From NCBI GenBank assembly GCA_944319945.1, contig CALUFN010000004.1, forward strand, positions 1 through 64,000: DNA of 64,000 nt, read 5' to 3'. The translations under genes and the position numbers were made by a program. The notes beneath the pieces are model-generated. The model saw only the letters and a program-made list of their open reading frames with translations, had not been told where the DNA came from and did no database searches. The stretch is from an uncultured Prevotella sp. (GTDB lineage Bacteria; Bacteroidota; Bacteroidia; Bacteroidales; Bacteroidaceae). Each line of letters opens with the position of its first letter. The first letter of the stretch is position 1. Shown piece after piece: positions 1-11,270 of this stretch.

Positions 1-295
1 CGTTGAGGTCGGGGCAGAGCACCGTCTTGTCGGGGCAGAGCAGGCTGCACGTCTCGGCCATGAAGTGCACGCCGCACATCACTATGACGTCAGCCTCGGT
101 CTCGGCCGCCTTGCGGGCCAGCGCCAGCGAATCGCCGATGAAGTCGGCCGCGTCTTGCACGGCGCCGTCCGTATAATAGTGGGCCATCACCACGGCGTTT
201 TTCTCTTCGCACATCCTGCGAATCTCAGCCTTCAGGTCTATGCCTTCGGGCGCGGGCTCGTAGATGAAGCCCTTCTGTTTCCAAATTTCTTTCAT
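1..295 (-). CDS. nadA: Quinolinate synthase NadA, 5' part, cut by window edge
   Basis: Condenses iminoaspartate with dihydroxyacetone phosphate to quinolinate in de novo NAD synthesis; a cytosolic [4Fe-4S] enzyme. The first 98 codons are present, from ATG at 295-293 ([14 protein letters not shown]). Family motifs are clear: [20 protein letters not shown] with the catalytic His-Tyr region, then [19 protein letters not shown]. The rest of the gene lies beyond position 1, so the later cluster cysteines cannot be seen. A possible minus-strand -7 box, TAATTTTG, lies at 601-594, about 300 nt upstream. The identification is firm; only completeness is unknown. Confidence 0.93.
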   Translation of the reverse strand, partial: MKEIWKQKGFIYEPAPEGIDLKAEIRRMCEEKNAVVMAHYYTDGAVQDAADFIGDSLALARKAAETEADVIVMCGVHFMAETCSLLCPDKTVLCPDLN

Positions 296-375
296 CTTTT
301 TTAGAAATAAAGGAGTAGGGGAGAAGAGGGGTAAAGGGTAAAGGAGAATACCTTTTCACCTTTTCACTTTTTCAC

Positions 376-754
376 TTATCCCCACTTATTCATTATTTTA
401 TTTTTCTTTTCTCTTTTTGAAAAAAAAGGATGTTGTCTTATGATATGCCGTTGATTTGTGCATAACTTCCTGCTGATTTTCTTTGCAGTTAAGTTGTCAA
501 CACATTGCTGCGGTTTGTCAACAGTGGCAATTAATATCTTCTGCCTGACTGTCAGGCGTTAACGCAGTTTGTCAACAATGCGGCAGTTGACTGCAAAATT
601 AATAAGTTTATATCTTTTTTTGCCATGAAACTGTTGAAAACTTGCTTATTTTCTCTTAACAACCCTGTGGATATCCACCCGTCGCCCGTGCCCGTGCCGA
701 AGTGCGTGGATAATGCAACGGTTATCCACACGGTTTTCCACAGGTTTATCAACA
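376..754. other. Candidate chromosomal replication origin (oriC): DnaA-box cluster with AT-rich flank
   Basis: No gene fits this stretch. It holds one exact DnaA box, TTATCCACA, at 722-730. One-mismatch boxes are at 376-384, 457-465 (reverse), 666-674 (reverse), 705-713 (reverse), 734-742 and 746-754. Three copies of the related TTGTCAACA are at 494-502, 515-523 and 569-577. Six boxes fall within 666-754. The DNA at about 340-480 and 595-660 is strongly AT-rich, as expected for an unwinding element. A perfect 7+1+7 inverted repeat sits at 543-557. dnaA is not adjacent, but in Bacteroidota oriC and dnaA are often apart. This is inference from box density; GC-skew inversion would be the test. 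Confidence 0.55.
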
Positions 755-929
755 CTTTTGCCGAACGCCGCCAGCCGCATTGCAAGAGGCCGCAAACTGC
801 CGTGCAAAAGGCTGCCAACCGCACGCCGAAAGGCGGCAAACCATAGATTATGTTCCTGCCGTGAATATCAGGATGTTAGCAAAAAGACAAGACTTATGCC
901 GAACAGGCGTCAATATGAAAAATTTTTAC
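755..929. repeat. GC-rich CCGAAAGGCGGC-type degenerate repeat in intergenic DNA
   Basis: No credible gene. The stretch carries degenerate motifs such as GCCGCCAGCCGC, GAGGCCGCAAAC and CCGAAAGGCGGCAAACC. The same vocabulary occurs in the leader of the GH35 gene (about 33380-33450), upstream of the GH127 gene (41791-41880) and before the CRISPR array (50439-50520), suggesting a dispersed repeat family. Confidence 0.5.
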
Positions 930-937
930 TATATTTG
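930..937 (+). promoter_or_regulatory. Bacteroidota -7 box TATATTTG upstream of broken paralog
   Basis: TATATTTG matches TAnnTTTG and lies 60 nt before the ATG at 997. The following bases resemble those after the same box at 2682-2689, so the promoter region appears to have been duplicated together with the gene. No clear -33 TTTG is seen. Confidence 0.55.
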
Positions 938-996
938 CAATCGTCAACAGGCGGCAACGCGCCGCCGCAACGTATAACATTAAAAAATAAGCATCT

Positions 997-1959
997 ATGA
1001 AGAAATTTTTACTTGCAGTATTTTTCGCGGCGTGCGCCGTGTCGACAGGCGCGTAGGGGATTAACGGACCTGTTGCGAAGCCTTCGCTCGACGGACTGGC
1101 CAGGGGCCTGAAGTTTGACAAGAACAAGAGCCGTTACCATGCGGAGCCTGTGCGGCAGCGTGCCGTTACGCGCTCGGCGGCCGCCGTGCCTCAGGGCAAG
1201 GTGGACATGAACACTTTTGAAATGATCGACGAGCCCGTAACGCTTTATTACGACGCCGACTTGAAGTCGTATTTCATGCCCGAAGACGAGTATCTTGGAG
1301 CCTTCATCGTTGAAGGCGGCGAATCAGAGCCCGACCTTTACACGTATTGCACGTATTTGAGTTACGACGACCTGTCGCGCTATCAGTACGCCGGCAAGTA
1401 CGATTATTATTACGACGAGACCACTCCCTATGAAGCCAACGTAGGCATGAAGACCGACATAGATGTGTATCGCAACGACAAAGCCATTCTTACCACCTGC
1501 CTGCTGCCGGTTTATAAAGACGCCATGTTCGCGCTCGAGTCGATGGAAGACGGCTCGCAAAGGCTGTATTCTATGTTCCTGGCCGACGACAACCAGCTGG
1601 CCTCGGGCGCCGACGGCAACGTAACGCAGACGTTGGATTATGTAGATTTCGTTTACGATCCGTCAGACGGTTCTTACACCTTGCCTTCAGACCAGGGCCT
1701 GGTGGGGCTTTTCGCCACGGTCGACGAGGAGACGAGAGAATACGTGTACTTTTCAAATAGCATTTACGCCAACCTCAGCCTCGTGCCTTCAGGCCCGGCC
1801 GGCATCGGCGGCGTGGAGACTGCCGGCAAGGGCGCAGCCGTAGCCACCGAATACTACGACCTCTCGGGCCGCCGCATCTCGACAGCCGCACGTGGCGTAA
1901 GCGTAAAGGTGGAGAAATATGCCGACGGCACGAGCAAGGCCGTGAAGGTGGTAAAATGA
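997..1959 (+). pseudogene. Broken secreted-protein paralog: stop codon in signal peptide plus large in-frame deletion
   Basis: The reading frame starts at ATG 997 with MKKFLLAVFFAACAVSTGA and meets TAG at codon 20 (1054-1056), just after the signal peptide hydrophobic core. The frame then stays open for 300 codons to the stop at 1957-1959. It aligns throughout with the intact neighbour at 2756-3997, for example LLPVYKDAMF against LMPVYEDAMF, and both end in the same block (EYYDLSGRR, then VEKYADGTSKAVKVVK). About 95 residues present in the neighbour are missing around nt 1195-1205. A GTG at 1150 could open a shorter product but would lack a signal peptide. I therefore read it as a decayed tandem duplicate; a sequencing error at the TAG cannot be excluded. 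Function unknown. Confidence 0.75.
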
Positions 1960-2023
1960 AAAATGAATAATGAAAAATGAAAAATGAATAATGAATAATG
2001 AAAAAGCATTATGAATTAAAAAA
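1960..2023. repeat. AATGAAAAATGAATA simple repeat
   Basis: Degenerate tandem units of TGAAAAATGAATAA fill the gap between the broken paralog and the Rpn-like gene. Related units (TTCATTCTTCATT on the other strand) occur at about 30330-30390, 41705-41780 and 46310-46360. Confidence 0.6.
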
Positions 2024-2629
2024 ATGAGATACCTAAGTCCGAAGGCCGATCTCACTATTTATAAAGTCTTTTGCGAGCATCCCGACCTGATAATAAGTTT
2101 CCTCAACGCCCTGCACCCCGTGTACTCGCTCAACCTGGTCAACGACACCTTCTCTGACAGCGAGAGCTATTACCACGATTACCGCATAGTAGAGTCGGCC
2201 GAGACTAAGGAGGTGATCGAGGGCCTGCGCTTCGTGTTCATAGAGCTGCCCAAGTTTACCCCTAAAAACTACGGCGACAAGAAGATGCAGGTGCTCTGGC
2301 TGCGCTTCCTCACCGAGATAGACGAAAAGACGCGCAAGGTGCCCGACGAACTGCTCGACAATCCCGATATCAACAAGGCCGTGGAGCAGCTCGAGGAGTC
2401 GGCCTTCAGCGACGTCCAGCTGCTCGGTTACGACCGCTTCTGGGACATGGTGAGCACCGCCCGCACCCAGATAAGCAGCTCAAAGCGCGACGGCTTTAAG
2501 GAAGGCATGGAGCAAGGCCGCGAGCAGGAGCGCGTCAAGATAGCGCGCGGAATGAAGGCGGCGGGCATGGCGGCAGACGTTATATCCCGGATAACCGGCC
2601 TCGGCGAGGGCGAGATAGCCGCAATGTGA
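2024..2629 (+). CDS. Rpn-family (PD-(D/E)XK) nuclease/putative transposase, nuclease core deleted
   Basis: The N-terminus (RYLSPKADLTIYKVFCEHPDL, then ISFLNAL) and the second half (YYHDYRIVE, FVFIELPKFTPKN, KKMQVLWLRFLTEI, and a C-terminal tail with KEGMEQGREQER) are typical of Rpn proteins, which are recombination-promoting nucleases abundant in Bacteroidales. At 201 residues it is well below the usual 280-310. The join between FLNAL and HPVYSLNLVND skips the segment that normally carries the PD-(D/E)XK catalytic residues. The frame is kept. I infer an inactive internally deleted copy. It sits between the two paralogs at 997 and 2756 and may relate to their rearrangement. Confidence 0.8.
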   Translation: MRYLSPKADLTIYKVFCEHPDLIISFLNALHPVYSLNLVNDTFSDSESYYHDYRIVESAETKEVIEGLRFVFIELPKFTPKNYGDKKMQVLWLRFLTEIDEKTRKVPDELLDNPDINKAVEQLEESAFSDVQLLGYDRFWDMVSTARTQISSSKRDGFKEGMEQGREQERVKIARGMKAAGMAADVISRITGLGEGEIAAM

Positions 2630-2681
2630 AAAACATGTGAAAAAAACTCCGCCCGAGCGCACGTATTTAATAAAATGTCAT

Positions 2682-2689
2682 TATATTTG
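2682..2689 (+). promoter_or_regulatory. Bacteroidota -7 box TATATTTG
   Basis: TATATTTG lies 67 nt upstream of the ATG at 2756, giving a leader of about 60 nt. The surrounding bases (ATTTGCAATCGT, then AACNGGC) match those around 930-937. Confidence 0.6.
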
Positions 2690-2755
2690 CAATCGTTAAC
2701 CGGCAGACCATGAAACGGGCCCGCCGCAATGTCTTATCTTTAAGTATAATTGATT

Positions 2756-3997
2756 ATGAAGAAATTTTTACTTGCAGCAGCGTTAGTGCTTTTTTCATGG
2801 GGCGCCAATGCCCAGGAGACAATGGTCAAGGTGACGGGCCCCGTCACCTCGGGAGCCGTCAAGGGCTTGAAGTCCGTAAAGCTGGCCGACCGCATATCGG
2901 CAGATGCACAGGCACGCACCGCCACGCGCGCCGCAGCCAAAGCCCCGGCAGGCACGGCCGCAGACTATTTAGTGTATGACGACGAGGCCGTCTACGGATT
3001 CATAGAGGATAACAGCCAGCTGTTGTTCCCCCGAATGAGGCAGATGTCGCTTATCTTCGGCGATGGCGGCAAGGTGTACATCCCCAACTTCTTCCTTACC
3101 TCGTTGCTCGGCAGCGAGACTTACGTTGAGGGCACGCTCGACGCCTCCGGCAACATCGTGATAGAGCCGGGCCAGCCGATAGGCACTGTTAGTCAGGGAG
3201 GATATACGTATAACTTCTCTTTATATAAGGTAGACGCCACGACGGGCCAAATGAGCAACGACCCGATAACGCTAATGCTCGACCCGGAGCCCAAGACTTA
3301 CGTCCTGCCCGAGAACGAGTTTATCGGAGCCTTCATGGAGCAAGGCGGACAGACGCAGCTCTACACTTTCATGATGAACCTGCAGTTGACCGACAAGGCC
3401 GAGTTTACCTCTATGCTTTCCAGCGAGAAGTATGACTACACTTACGACGAGATGACCGACGCCGAGTATCTCGGACAGAAGAGCACCGTAGACGCTTGGA
3501 TTGACGAGGATGGCTACATGGTGTCTACCAGCCTCATGCCCGTTTACGAAGACGCAATGTTCAACCTTGTTAAGACCGAAGGCGCCAGCATAGCTTTCCC
3601 CAGCGGACTCGTAGTGTCTGACGACATCGTGGGATATGCCATTCAGTTCGCTGACGGCGGCATGTACACCGCAAATAGCGCCACCTTCACTTACAACGCA
3701 GCCACCGGCGCTTACGAGCTGCCGGCCGACTACGCCGTAGGAGGACTCTTCTACATGGCCGACGAGACCGGAACAGACCAACTCTACATAAACTGCTACT
3801 ACTCTAACGCCAGCCTCAAGCTGGTAGGCGGCGGAACAGGCATCTCGGCCGTAGAGACTGCCGATAAGGGCGCAGCCGTAGCCACCGAATACTACGACCT
3901 CTCGGGCCGCCGCGTATCGGCAGCCGCACAGGGCGTAAGCATTAAGGTGGAGAAGTACGCCGACGGCACGAGCAAGGCCGTGAAGGTGGTGAAGTAA
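2756..3997 (+). CDS. Secreted protein of unknown function with C-terminal YYDLSGRR sorting-like tail
   Basis: Encodes 413 residues. The start is ATG 2756 (MKKFLLAAALVLFSWGANAQ), a clear signal peptide cleaved after NAQ; a TTG six bases upstream is in frame but unlikely. The body is rich in Tyr, Asp and Thr and appears beta-rich, with two loosely similar blocks (about residues 70-160 and 170-260). The C-terminus EYYDLSGRRVSAAAQ...VKVVK resembles the C-terminal tails of many Prevotellaceae secreted proteins, which in some cases act as type IX secretion signals; that role is inferred. It is the intact partner of the broken copy at 997-1959. A strong terminator follows at 4133-4174. No enzymatic motif is recognised. 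Confidence 0.75.
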   Translation: MKKFLLAAALVLFSWGANAQETMVKVTGPVTSGAVKGLKSVKLADRISADAQARTATRAAAKAPAGTAADYLVYDDEAVYGFIEDNSQLLFPRMRQMSLIFGDGGKVYIPNFFLTSLLGSETYVEGTLDASGNIVIEPGQPIGTVSQGGYTYNFSLYKVDATTGQMSNDPITLMLDPEPKTYVLPENEFIGAFMEQGGQTQLYTFMMNLQLTDKAEFTSMLSSEKYDYTYDEMTDAEYLGQKSTVDAWIDEDGYMVSTSLMPVYEDAMFNLVKTEGASIAFPSGLVVSDDIVGYAIQFADGGMYTANSATFTYNAATGAYELPADYAVGGLFYMADETGTDQLYINCYYSNASLKLVGGGTGISAVETADKGAAVATEYYDLSGRRVSAAAQGVSIKVEKYADGTSKAVKVVK

Positions 3998-4132
3998 TAA
4001 GGTTATAAGGTTATAAGGTCTGCGGTTATTTGGTTACGAGGTACACCGTATGACCGCAAGAAAGATAACAATATTTTTCTCATAAAGTAAATACATCGGT
4101 ATATAGGCGGTCCGTAACAGGACGGCCGGAAG

Positions 4133-4174
4133 CCCGGACCCAACGTGACGTTGCGTCCGGGTTTTTGTTTTTTT
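4133..4174 (+). terminator. Rho-independent terminator
   Basis: Two stacked stems: CCCGGAC 4133-4139 with GTCCGGG 4155-4161, and inside them CAACGT 4141-4146 with ACGTTG 4148-4153. A T-rich tract, TTTTTGTTTTTTT, follows from 4162. It ends the transcript from 2756. Confidence 0.85.
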
Positions 4175-4209
4175 ACCTTTAATTTTACTAAAAAAACATA
4201 GATTAATGA

Positions 4210-7416
<3,207 letters not shown>

Positions 7417-7458
7417 GAAGTTAGGGAAGTTATCACTTCGCTAACGCTCCTTTTAGCT

Positions 7459-7514
7459 AGTTAAAGCCGAATGCCTTGTGGATTTCAGACAGGGCGTTCG
7501 GCTTTAACTTTTTT
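7459..7514 (+). terminator. Terminator after the GH2 gene
   Basis: AGTTAAAGCCGAA at 7459-7471 pairs perfectly with TTCGGCTTTAACT at 7497-7509, with further pairing inside (GCC with GGC), and runs into a six-base T tract at 7509-7514. Confidence 0.8.
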
Positions 7515-7571
7515 AACTTCCCTAACTTCTCTAACTTCTCTAACTTCTCTAACTTCTTTAACTTCTTTAAA
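7512..7571. repeat. TAACTTCTC tandem repeat
   Basis: About six degenerate 9-10 bp units of TAACTTCTC/TAACTTCTT. The same unit appears at 15655-15730, 43982-44040 and 59060-59125, always between genes. Confidence 0.7.
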
Positions 7572-7864
7572 TGAATGTGCAATTACACTTAATTCACTAA
7601 AAAAATAAGCATAATTTAGCTTATATTGCACCGATAAACGATTAAAAATTCATGAAAAACGGCATTTTTAACATTATAACCTGAAAATATACGATAAAAA
7701 CTATATGATTTGATAAAATTTATATTATCTTTGCAGACGTAATACACAATGTAAGCATGAAAAACTTCACCTCCATACTGCCGCCGCGTCCATTTGGCGG
7801 CGTTAGCTCTTTTTCTTAAAAGGGAACGGAGTGTAGCATTCAACTAACTTAAACATATAAGTAC
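7572..7864 (+). promoter_or_regulatory. susC promoter and 5' leader
   Basis: A TATCTTTG -7 box lies at 7726-7733; a TTTG at 7709-7712 is too close (13 nt) for a standard -33. This gives a leader of about 125 nt before ATG 7865. In the leader, GCCGCC 7780-7785 pairs with GGCGGC 7796-7801, followed by a pyrimidine-rich TTAGCTCTTTTTCTT, so a weak attenuator is possible. Nothing else is seen in this gap. Confidence 0.55.
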
Positions 7865-10800
7865 ATGGACAAAAATCATCAATTTACGTCAACGTTAAGG
7901 CGCGTCGCCCTGCTTGGCATGGCTCCGGCGCTCCTTACATTCTGTCCGCCCGAGTCGTGGGCAGGTGTCAACGGCATACAAGCCGTGACGCAGGCAGATG
8001 TGTTAAAGGGCAAGGTGGTCGACGCCGCTACGGGCGAGCCGGTCATAGGTGCCACAGTGAAAGTAGACGGCGCTGACAAGGGTGCCGTGACCGACCTCGA
8101 CGGTAACTTCACCATTGCCGGAGTAAAGAGCGGTACGGTGACCATTACCTACATCGGCTACAAGACCGTCAAGACCAGCTTCACCGCAGGCAAGCCCCTC
8201 ACTGTGTCGATGGGCGAAGACTCTCAGGCCCTGAGCGAAGTCGTAGTAGTCGGCTTCGGCGTGCAGAAGAAGGCCAACTTGACCGGCGCCGTGTCGGTTG
8301 TTGACAGCGAGCAGTTCGAGGGCCGCCCCGTGCGTACCGCTACGGAGGCCTTGCAGGGTGCAGTGCCCGGCTTGCAGATCACCTCTACCGGTGGTTCGCT
8401 CGAAAACAACATGAGCATCAACGTCCGCGGTACCGCCACCATCGGCCAGGGTTCGAGCGGCTCGCCTCTCATCCTTATCGACGGATCGGAGGGCGACCTC
8501 AACACCATCAACCCGCAAGACATCGAGAGCATCTCAGTGCTCAAGGACGCTGCCGCATCTTCAATCTACGGAGCGCGCGCACCGTTCGGCGTCATCCTCG
8601 TAACCACCAAGAAGGGTAAGGAAGGCAAAGTGTCGATCAACTACAACAACAGCTTCCGCTTCTCCAACCTCATCCGCGACAAGCACATGATGAACTCGCG
8701 CGACTTCGCCATGTGGATGATGGACGGAACGTCAGGCTCGGCATGGTCGCAGCAAGTGTTCGACAACATCCTTAAGTATCACGAAGCCACTCCCTACGGA
8801 CCGGGCAGCCGCATCACCGCCGACGGAGAGATTATGTACTCAATCGGCTCAAGCAACGGCTCTACCTGGGACGAACCCTACGCCAACGGTATCAACGACG
8901 AGGACATCTACGACGTGATCTACAAGGGCACGGCCTTCGCGCAGGAGCACAACGCCAGCGTAAGCGGAGGTACCGACAAGGTGAACTTCTACCTCTCGCT
9001 CAACTACCTCGACAACAACGGATTCATGAAGATCAACGAGGATAGCTACAACCGCTACGCAGGTACGGCTAAGGTAAACGCCGAGATCACCAAGTGGCTC
9101 GACGTGAACTACTCTATGCGCTTCACCCGCACCGACTACCGCCGCCCGGCAGCCCTCGCCAACAACTTCTATCAGGACCTCGCACGCCAGGGCTGGCCTA
9201 CGCTGCCTACCGTTGACCGCAACGGATACTGGTACTCTAACCCGTCGCCCTACGTCCACTTGGCCGAAGGCGGTAAGGACACCACCCAGCGCGACATATT
9301 GAACCACCAGCTCGGCTTCGTAATCGAGCCTATCAAGAACTGGATCACCCACGTTGACTTCAACTACCGCACCGACGTCAGCACGCGCCACTGGGACAGC
9401 TACGCCGACTACAACCACGACGTAAACGGCAACCCCGTGCTCTACAGCGACGGTACCAGCAACGTGCACGAGGACCTCAAGAAAGAGAACTACCTCAACT
9501 TCCAGGCATACACCGAGTATGACTTCTCGATAGCCGAGAAGCACAACTTCCACGTAATGGCCGGTTTCCAGGCAGAGCAGATGAAGCAGCTCGTGTTCGG
9601 TCTGCAGCGTAACGGCATCCTTCTCAACGAGAAGCCCGAGGTAGACCTTACCACCGGTCTCGGCGGCAACGGCGACCCCATCGTTCCGAGCACTAACGGT
9701 GCCCGCAACCAGTGGCAGACGGCAGGCTTCTTCGGCCGCTTGAACTACAACTTCGCCGACCGTTACCTCTTCGAGTTCAACATCCGCCACGACGGTACGT
9801 CACGCTTCCGCCGCGACAAGATGTGGAAGACGTTCCCCTCAGGCTCGGTGGGCTGGAACATCGCCAACGAAAACTTCTGGGAGCCGTTCCGCAACAAGGT
9901 TAACATGCTCAAGCTGCGCGCATCTTACGGTAACCTCGGTAACACCAACCTCGACAACTGGTACCCCACTTACCTTACCATCACCTACAGCCCCTCTTCA
10001 GGAGCTTGGCTGCAGAACGGCGCGCTGACCAACACCGTGACCACTCCGGGCCTTATCTCGGCATTGCTTACTTGGGAGACCATCGAGAGCTATGACATAG
10101 GTATCGACGTGGCAGCCTTCAACAACCGACTGACCGCATCTGCCGACTGGTTCATCCGTAACACCAAAGACATGGTAGGTAACGCTCCCGAGCTGCCCGC
10201 CATCCTCGGTACCGGCGTGCCCGTGACCAACAACACCGACCTCCGCACCTCGGGCTGGGAACTCCAGGTAGCATGGCGCGACCGCCTGCGCAACGGCTTC
10301 AGCTACGGCGTAGCCTTCAACGTGTCTGACTCGCGCACCAAAATCACCCGCTACCCGAACAACCCGACCGGCGACCTGGGCACTTACATCGAAGGACGCT
10401 ACATCAACGAAATTTGGGGTTACGAGACCATTGGCATCGCCAAGACCGACGAGGAGATGAACGCACACATCGCCACTACCGACCAAAGCGCACTGGGCAG
10501 CCAGTGGGCGGCAGGCGACATTATGTATAAAGACCTCAACGGCGACGGCCGCATCACCAGCGGATCTTACACCGAGGCTGACCACGGCGACCTCAAGCTG
10601 ATAGGTAACTCTACGCCGCGCTACTTCTACGGACTCAACCTCGATGCCAGCTGGAAGGGCTTCGACTTCCGCATGTTCTTCCAGGGCGTGGGCAAGCGCG
10701 ACTATTCATTGCACGACAACCCCTTCATGTTCGGTTTCGCAAGTAACGGACAGTGGTGGTCTTCAGGTATCGAAGGCGTTGAAGACTACTTCCGCAACGA

Positions 10801-11137
10801 AGACTCTTGGTCGGTTGCCAACGGATACACCTCTGAGAACCTCAACGCTTACCTGCCGCGCGTAAACGGCGGCGGCAAGAACCTCCAGGCACAGAGCCGC
10901 TACCTGCTCAACGCCGCATACCTGCGCTGCAAGAACCTCCAGATAGGTTACACCATACCGCAGAACATCACATCGAAGTGGGGCATACAGAACATACGCG
11001 TTTACTTCTCGGTAGACAACCTCTTTACGATAACGAGCCTGCCCGAGCAGTTCGACCCCGAGCTTCTCGGCGTTCAGAACAACAACGGTTATCCTCTGTC
11101 ACGCACCACGTCGTTCGGTCTGAGCATCACTCTGTAA
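7865..11137 (+). CDS. SusC-family TonB-dependent outer-membrane receptor
   Basis: Encodes 1090 residues. Imports oligosaccharides across the outer membrane, with the SusD partner acting as a lid. After the N-terminal signal (about 1-33, unusually rich in Pro near its end) comes a carboxypeptidase-like domain (about 45-120: GKVVDAATGEPVIGATVKV, then GYKTVKTSF). A TonB box-like SEVVVVGFGVQKK follows, then the plug with RGTATIG, LILIDGSEGDLNTINPQDIE and SIYGARAPFGVILVTTKKG, and the long beta-barrel ending in TTSFGLSITL. It is followed 133 nt later by susD. Substrate cannot be read from the receptor; the adjacent GH16 and GH43 suggest a beta-galactan or beta-glucan. Confidence 0.96.
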   Translation: MDKNHQFTSTLRRVALLGMAPALLTFCPPESWAGVNGIQAVTQADVLKGKVVDAATGEPVIGATVKVDGADKGAVTDLDGNFTIAGVKSGTVTITYIGYKTVKTSFTAGKPLTVSMGEDSQALSEVVVVGFGVQKKANLTGAVSVVDSEQFEGRPVRTATEALQGAVPGLQITSTGGSLENNMSINVRGTATIGQGSSGSPLILIDGSEGDLNTINPQDIESISVLKDAAASSIYGARAPFGVILVTTKKGKEGKVSINYNNSFRFSNLIRDKHMMNSRDFAMWMMDGTSGSAWSQQVFDNILKYHEATPYGPGSRITADGEIMYSIGSSNGSTWDEPYANGINDEDIYDVIYKGTAFAQEHNASVSGGTDKVNFYLSLNYLDNNGFMKINEDSYNRYAGTAKVNAEITKWLDVNYSMRFTRTDYRRPAALANNFYQDLARQGWPTLPTVDRNGYWYSNPSPYVHLAEGGKDTTQRDILNHQLGFVIEPIKNWITHVDFNYRTDVSTRHWDSYADYNHDVNGNPVLYSDGTSNVHEDLKKENYLNFQAYTEYDFSIAEKHNFHVMAGFQAEQMKQLVFGLQRNGILLNEKPEVDLTTGLGGNGDPIVPSTNGARNQWQTAGFFGRLNYNFADRYLFEFNIRHDGTSRFRRDKMWKTFPSGSVGWNIANENFWEPFRNKVNMLKLRASYGNLGNTNLDNWYPTYLTITYSPSSGAWLQNGALTNTVTTPGLISALLTWETIESYDIGIDVAAFNNRLTASADWFIRNTKDMVGNAPELPAILGTGVPVTNNTDLRTSGWELQVAWRDRLRNGFSYGVAFNVSDSRTKITRYPNNPTGDLGTYIEGRYINEIWGYETIGIAKTDEEMNAHIATTDQSALGSQWAAGDIMYKDLNGDGRITSGSYTEADHGDLKLIGNSTPRYFYGLNLDASWKGFDFRMFFQGVGKRDYSLHDNPFMFGFASNGQWWSSGIEGVEDYFRNEDSWSVANGYTSENLNAYLPRVNGGGKNLQAQSRYLLNAAYLRCKNLQIGYTIPQNITSKWGIQNIRVYFSVDNLFTITSLPEQFDPELLGVQNNNGYPLSRTTSFGLSITL

Positions 11138-11260
11138 CGTAAAAGTAAAAAGGTAAAAAAGTGAAAAGGTGAGAAAGTGGGTGGGTGAGAAGGCGAGTTA
11201 CAAGGCATGCATACTTTACTCCTTTGCTCCTCTGCTCCTTTACTACAACAAAAAATAAAT
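11138..11260. repeat. GGTGAAAA / CTCCTTTGCTCC simple repeat in the susC-susD gap
   Basis: Purine-rich units (AAAGTGAAAAGGTGAGAAAG) followed by pyrimidine-rich units (CTCCTTTGCTCCTCTGCTCC) that are partly complementary and could fold back, placed between susC and susD. It may adjust the relative expression of the two genes. Confidence 0.5.
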
Positions 11261-11270
11261 AAATACAATT

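Noticed and set aside
296..996. Small open frames at 552-839, 625-846, 713-1000 and 780-977
   Set aside because: They overlap each other on both strands within the DnaA-box and repeat region and show no protein-like features.
1054..1056. TAG as a recoded (pyrrolysine or suppressor) codon in the signal peptide
   Set aside because: It lies at a signal-peptide cleavage region, the gene also carries a large deletion, and no sign of recoding exists in other genes of the window.
997..3997. Tandem paralogs as a diversity-generating retroelement or phase-variable pair
   Set aside because: No reverse transcriptase, template repeat, invertase or inverted recombination sites are seen; simple duplication and decay explain it.
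7417..7864. tRNA or small RNA gene in larger gaps (also 15433-15734, 17144-17292, 35917-35961)
   Set aside because: No cloverleaf, TTCGA loop or terminator-bounded transcript other than the tracrRNA could be recognised by eye.
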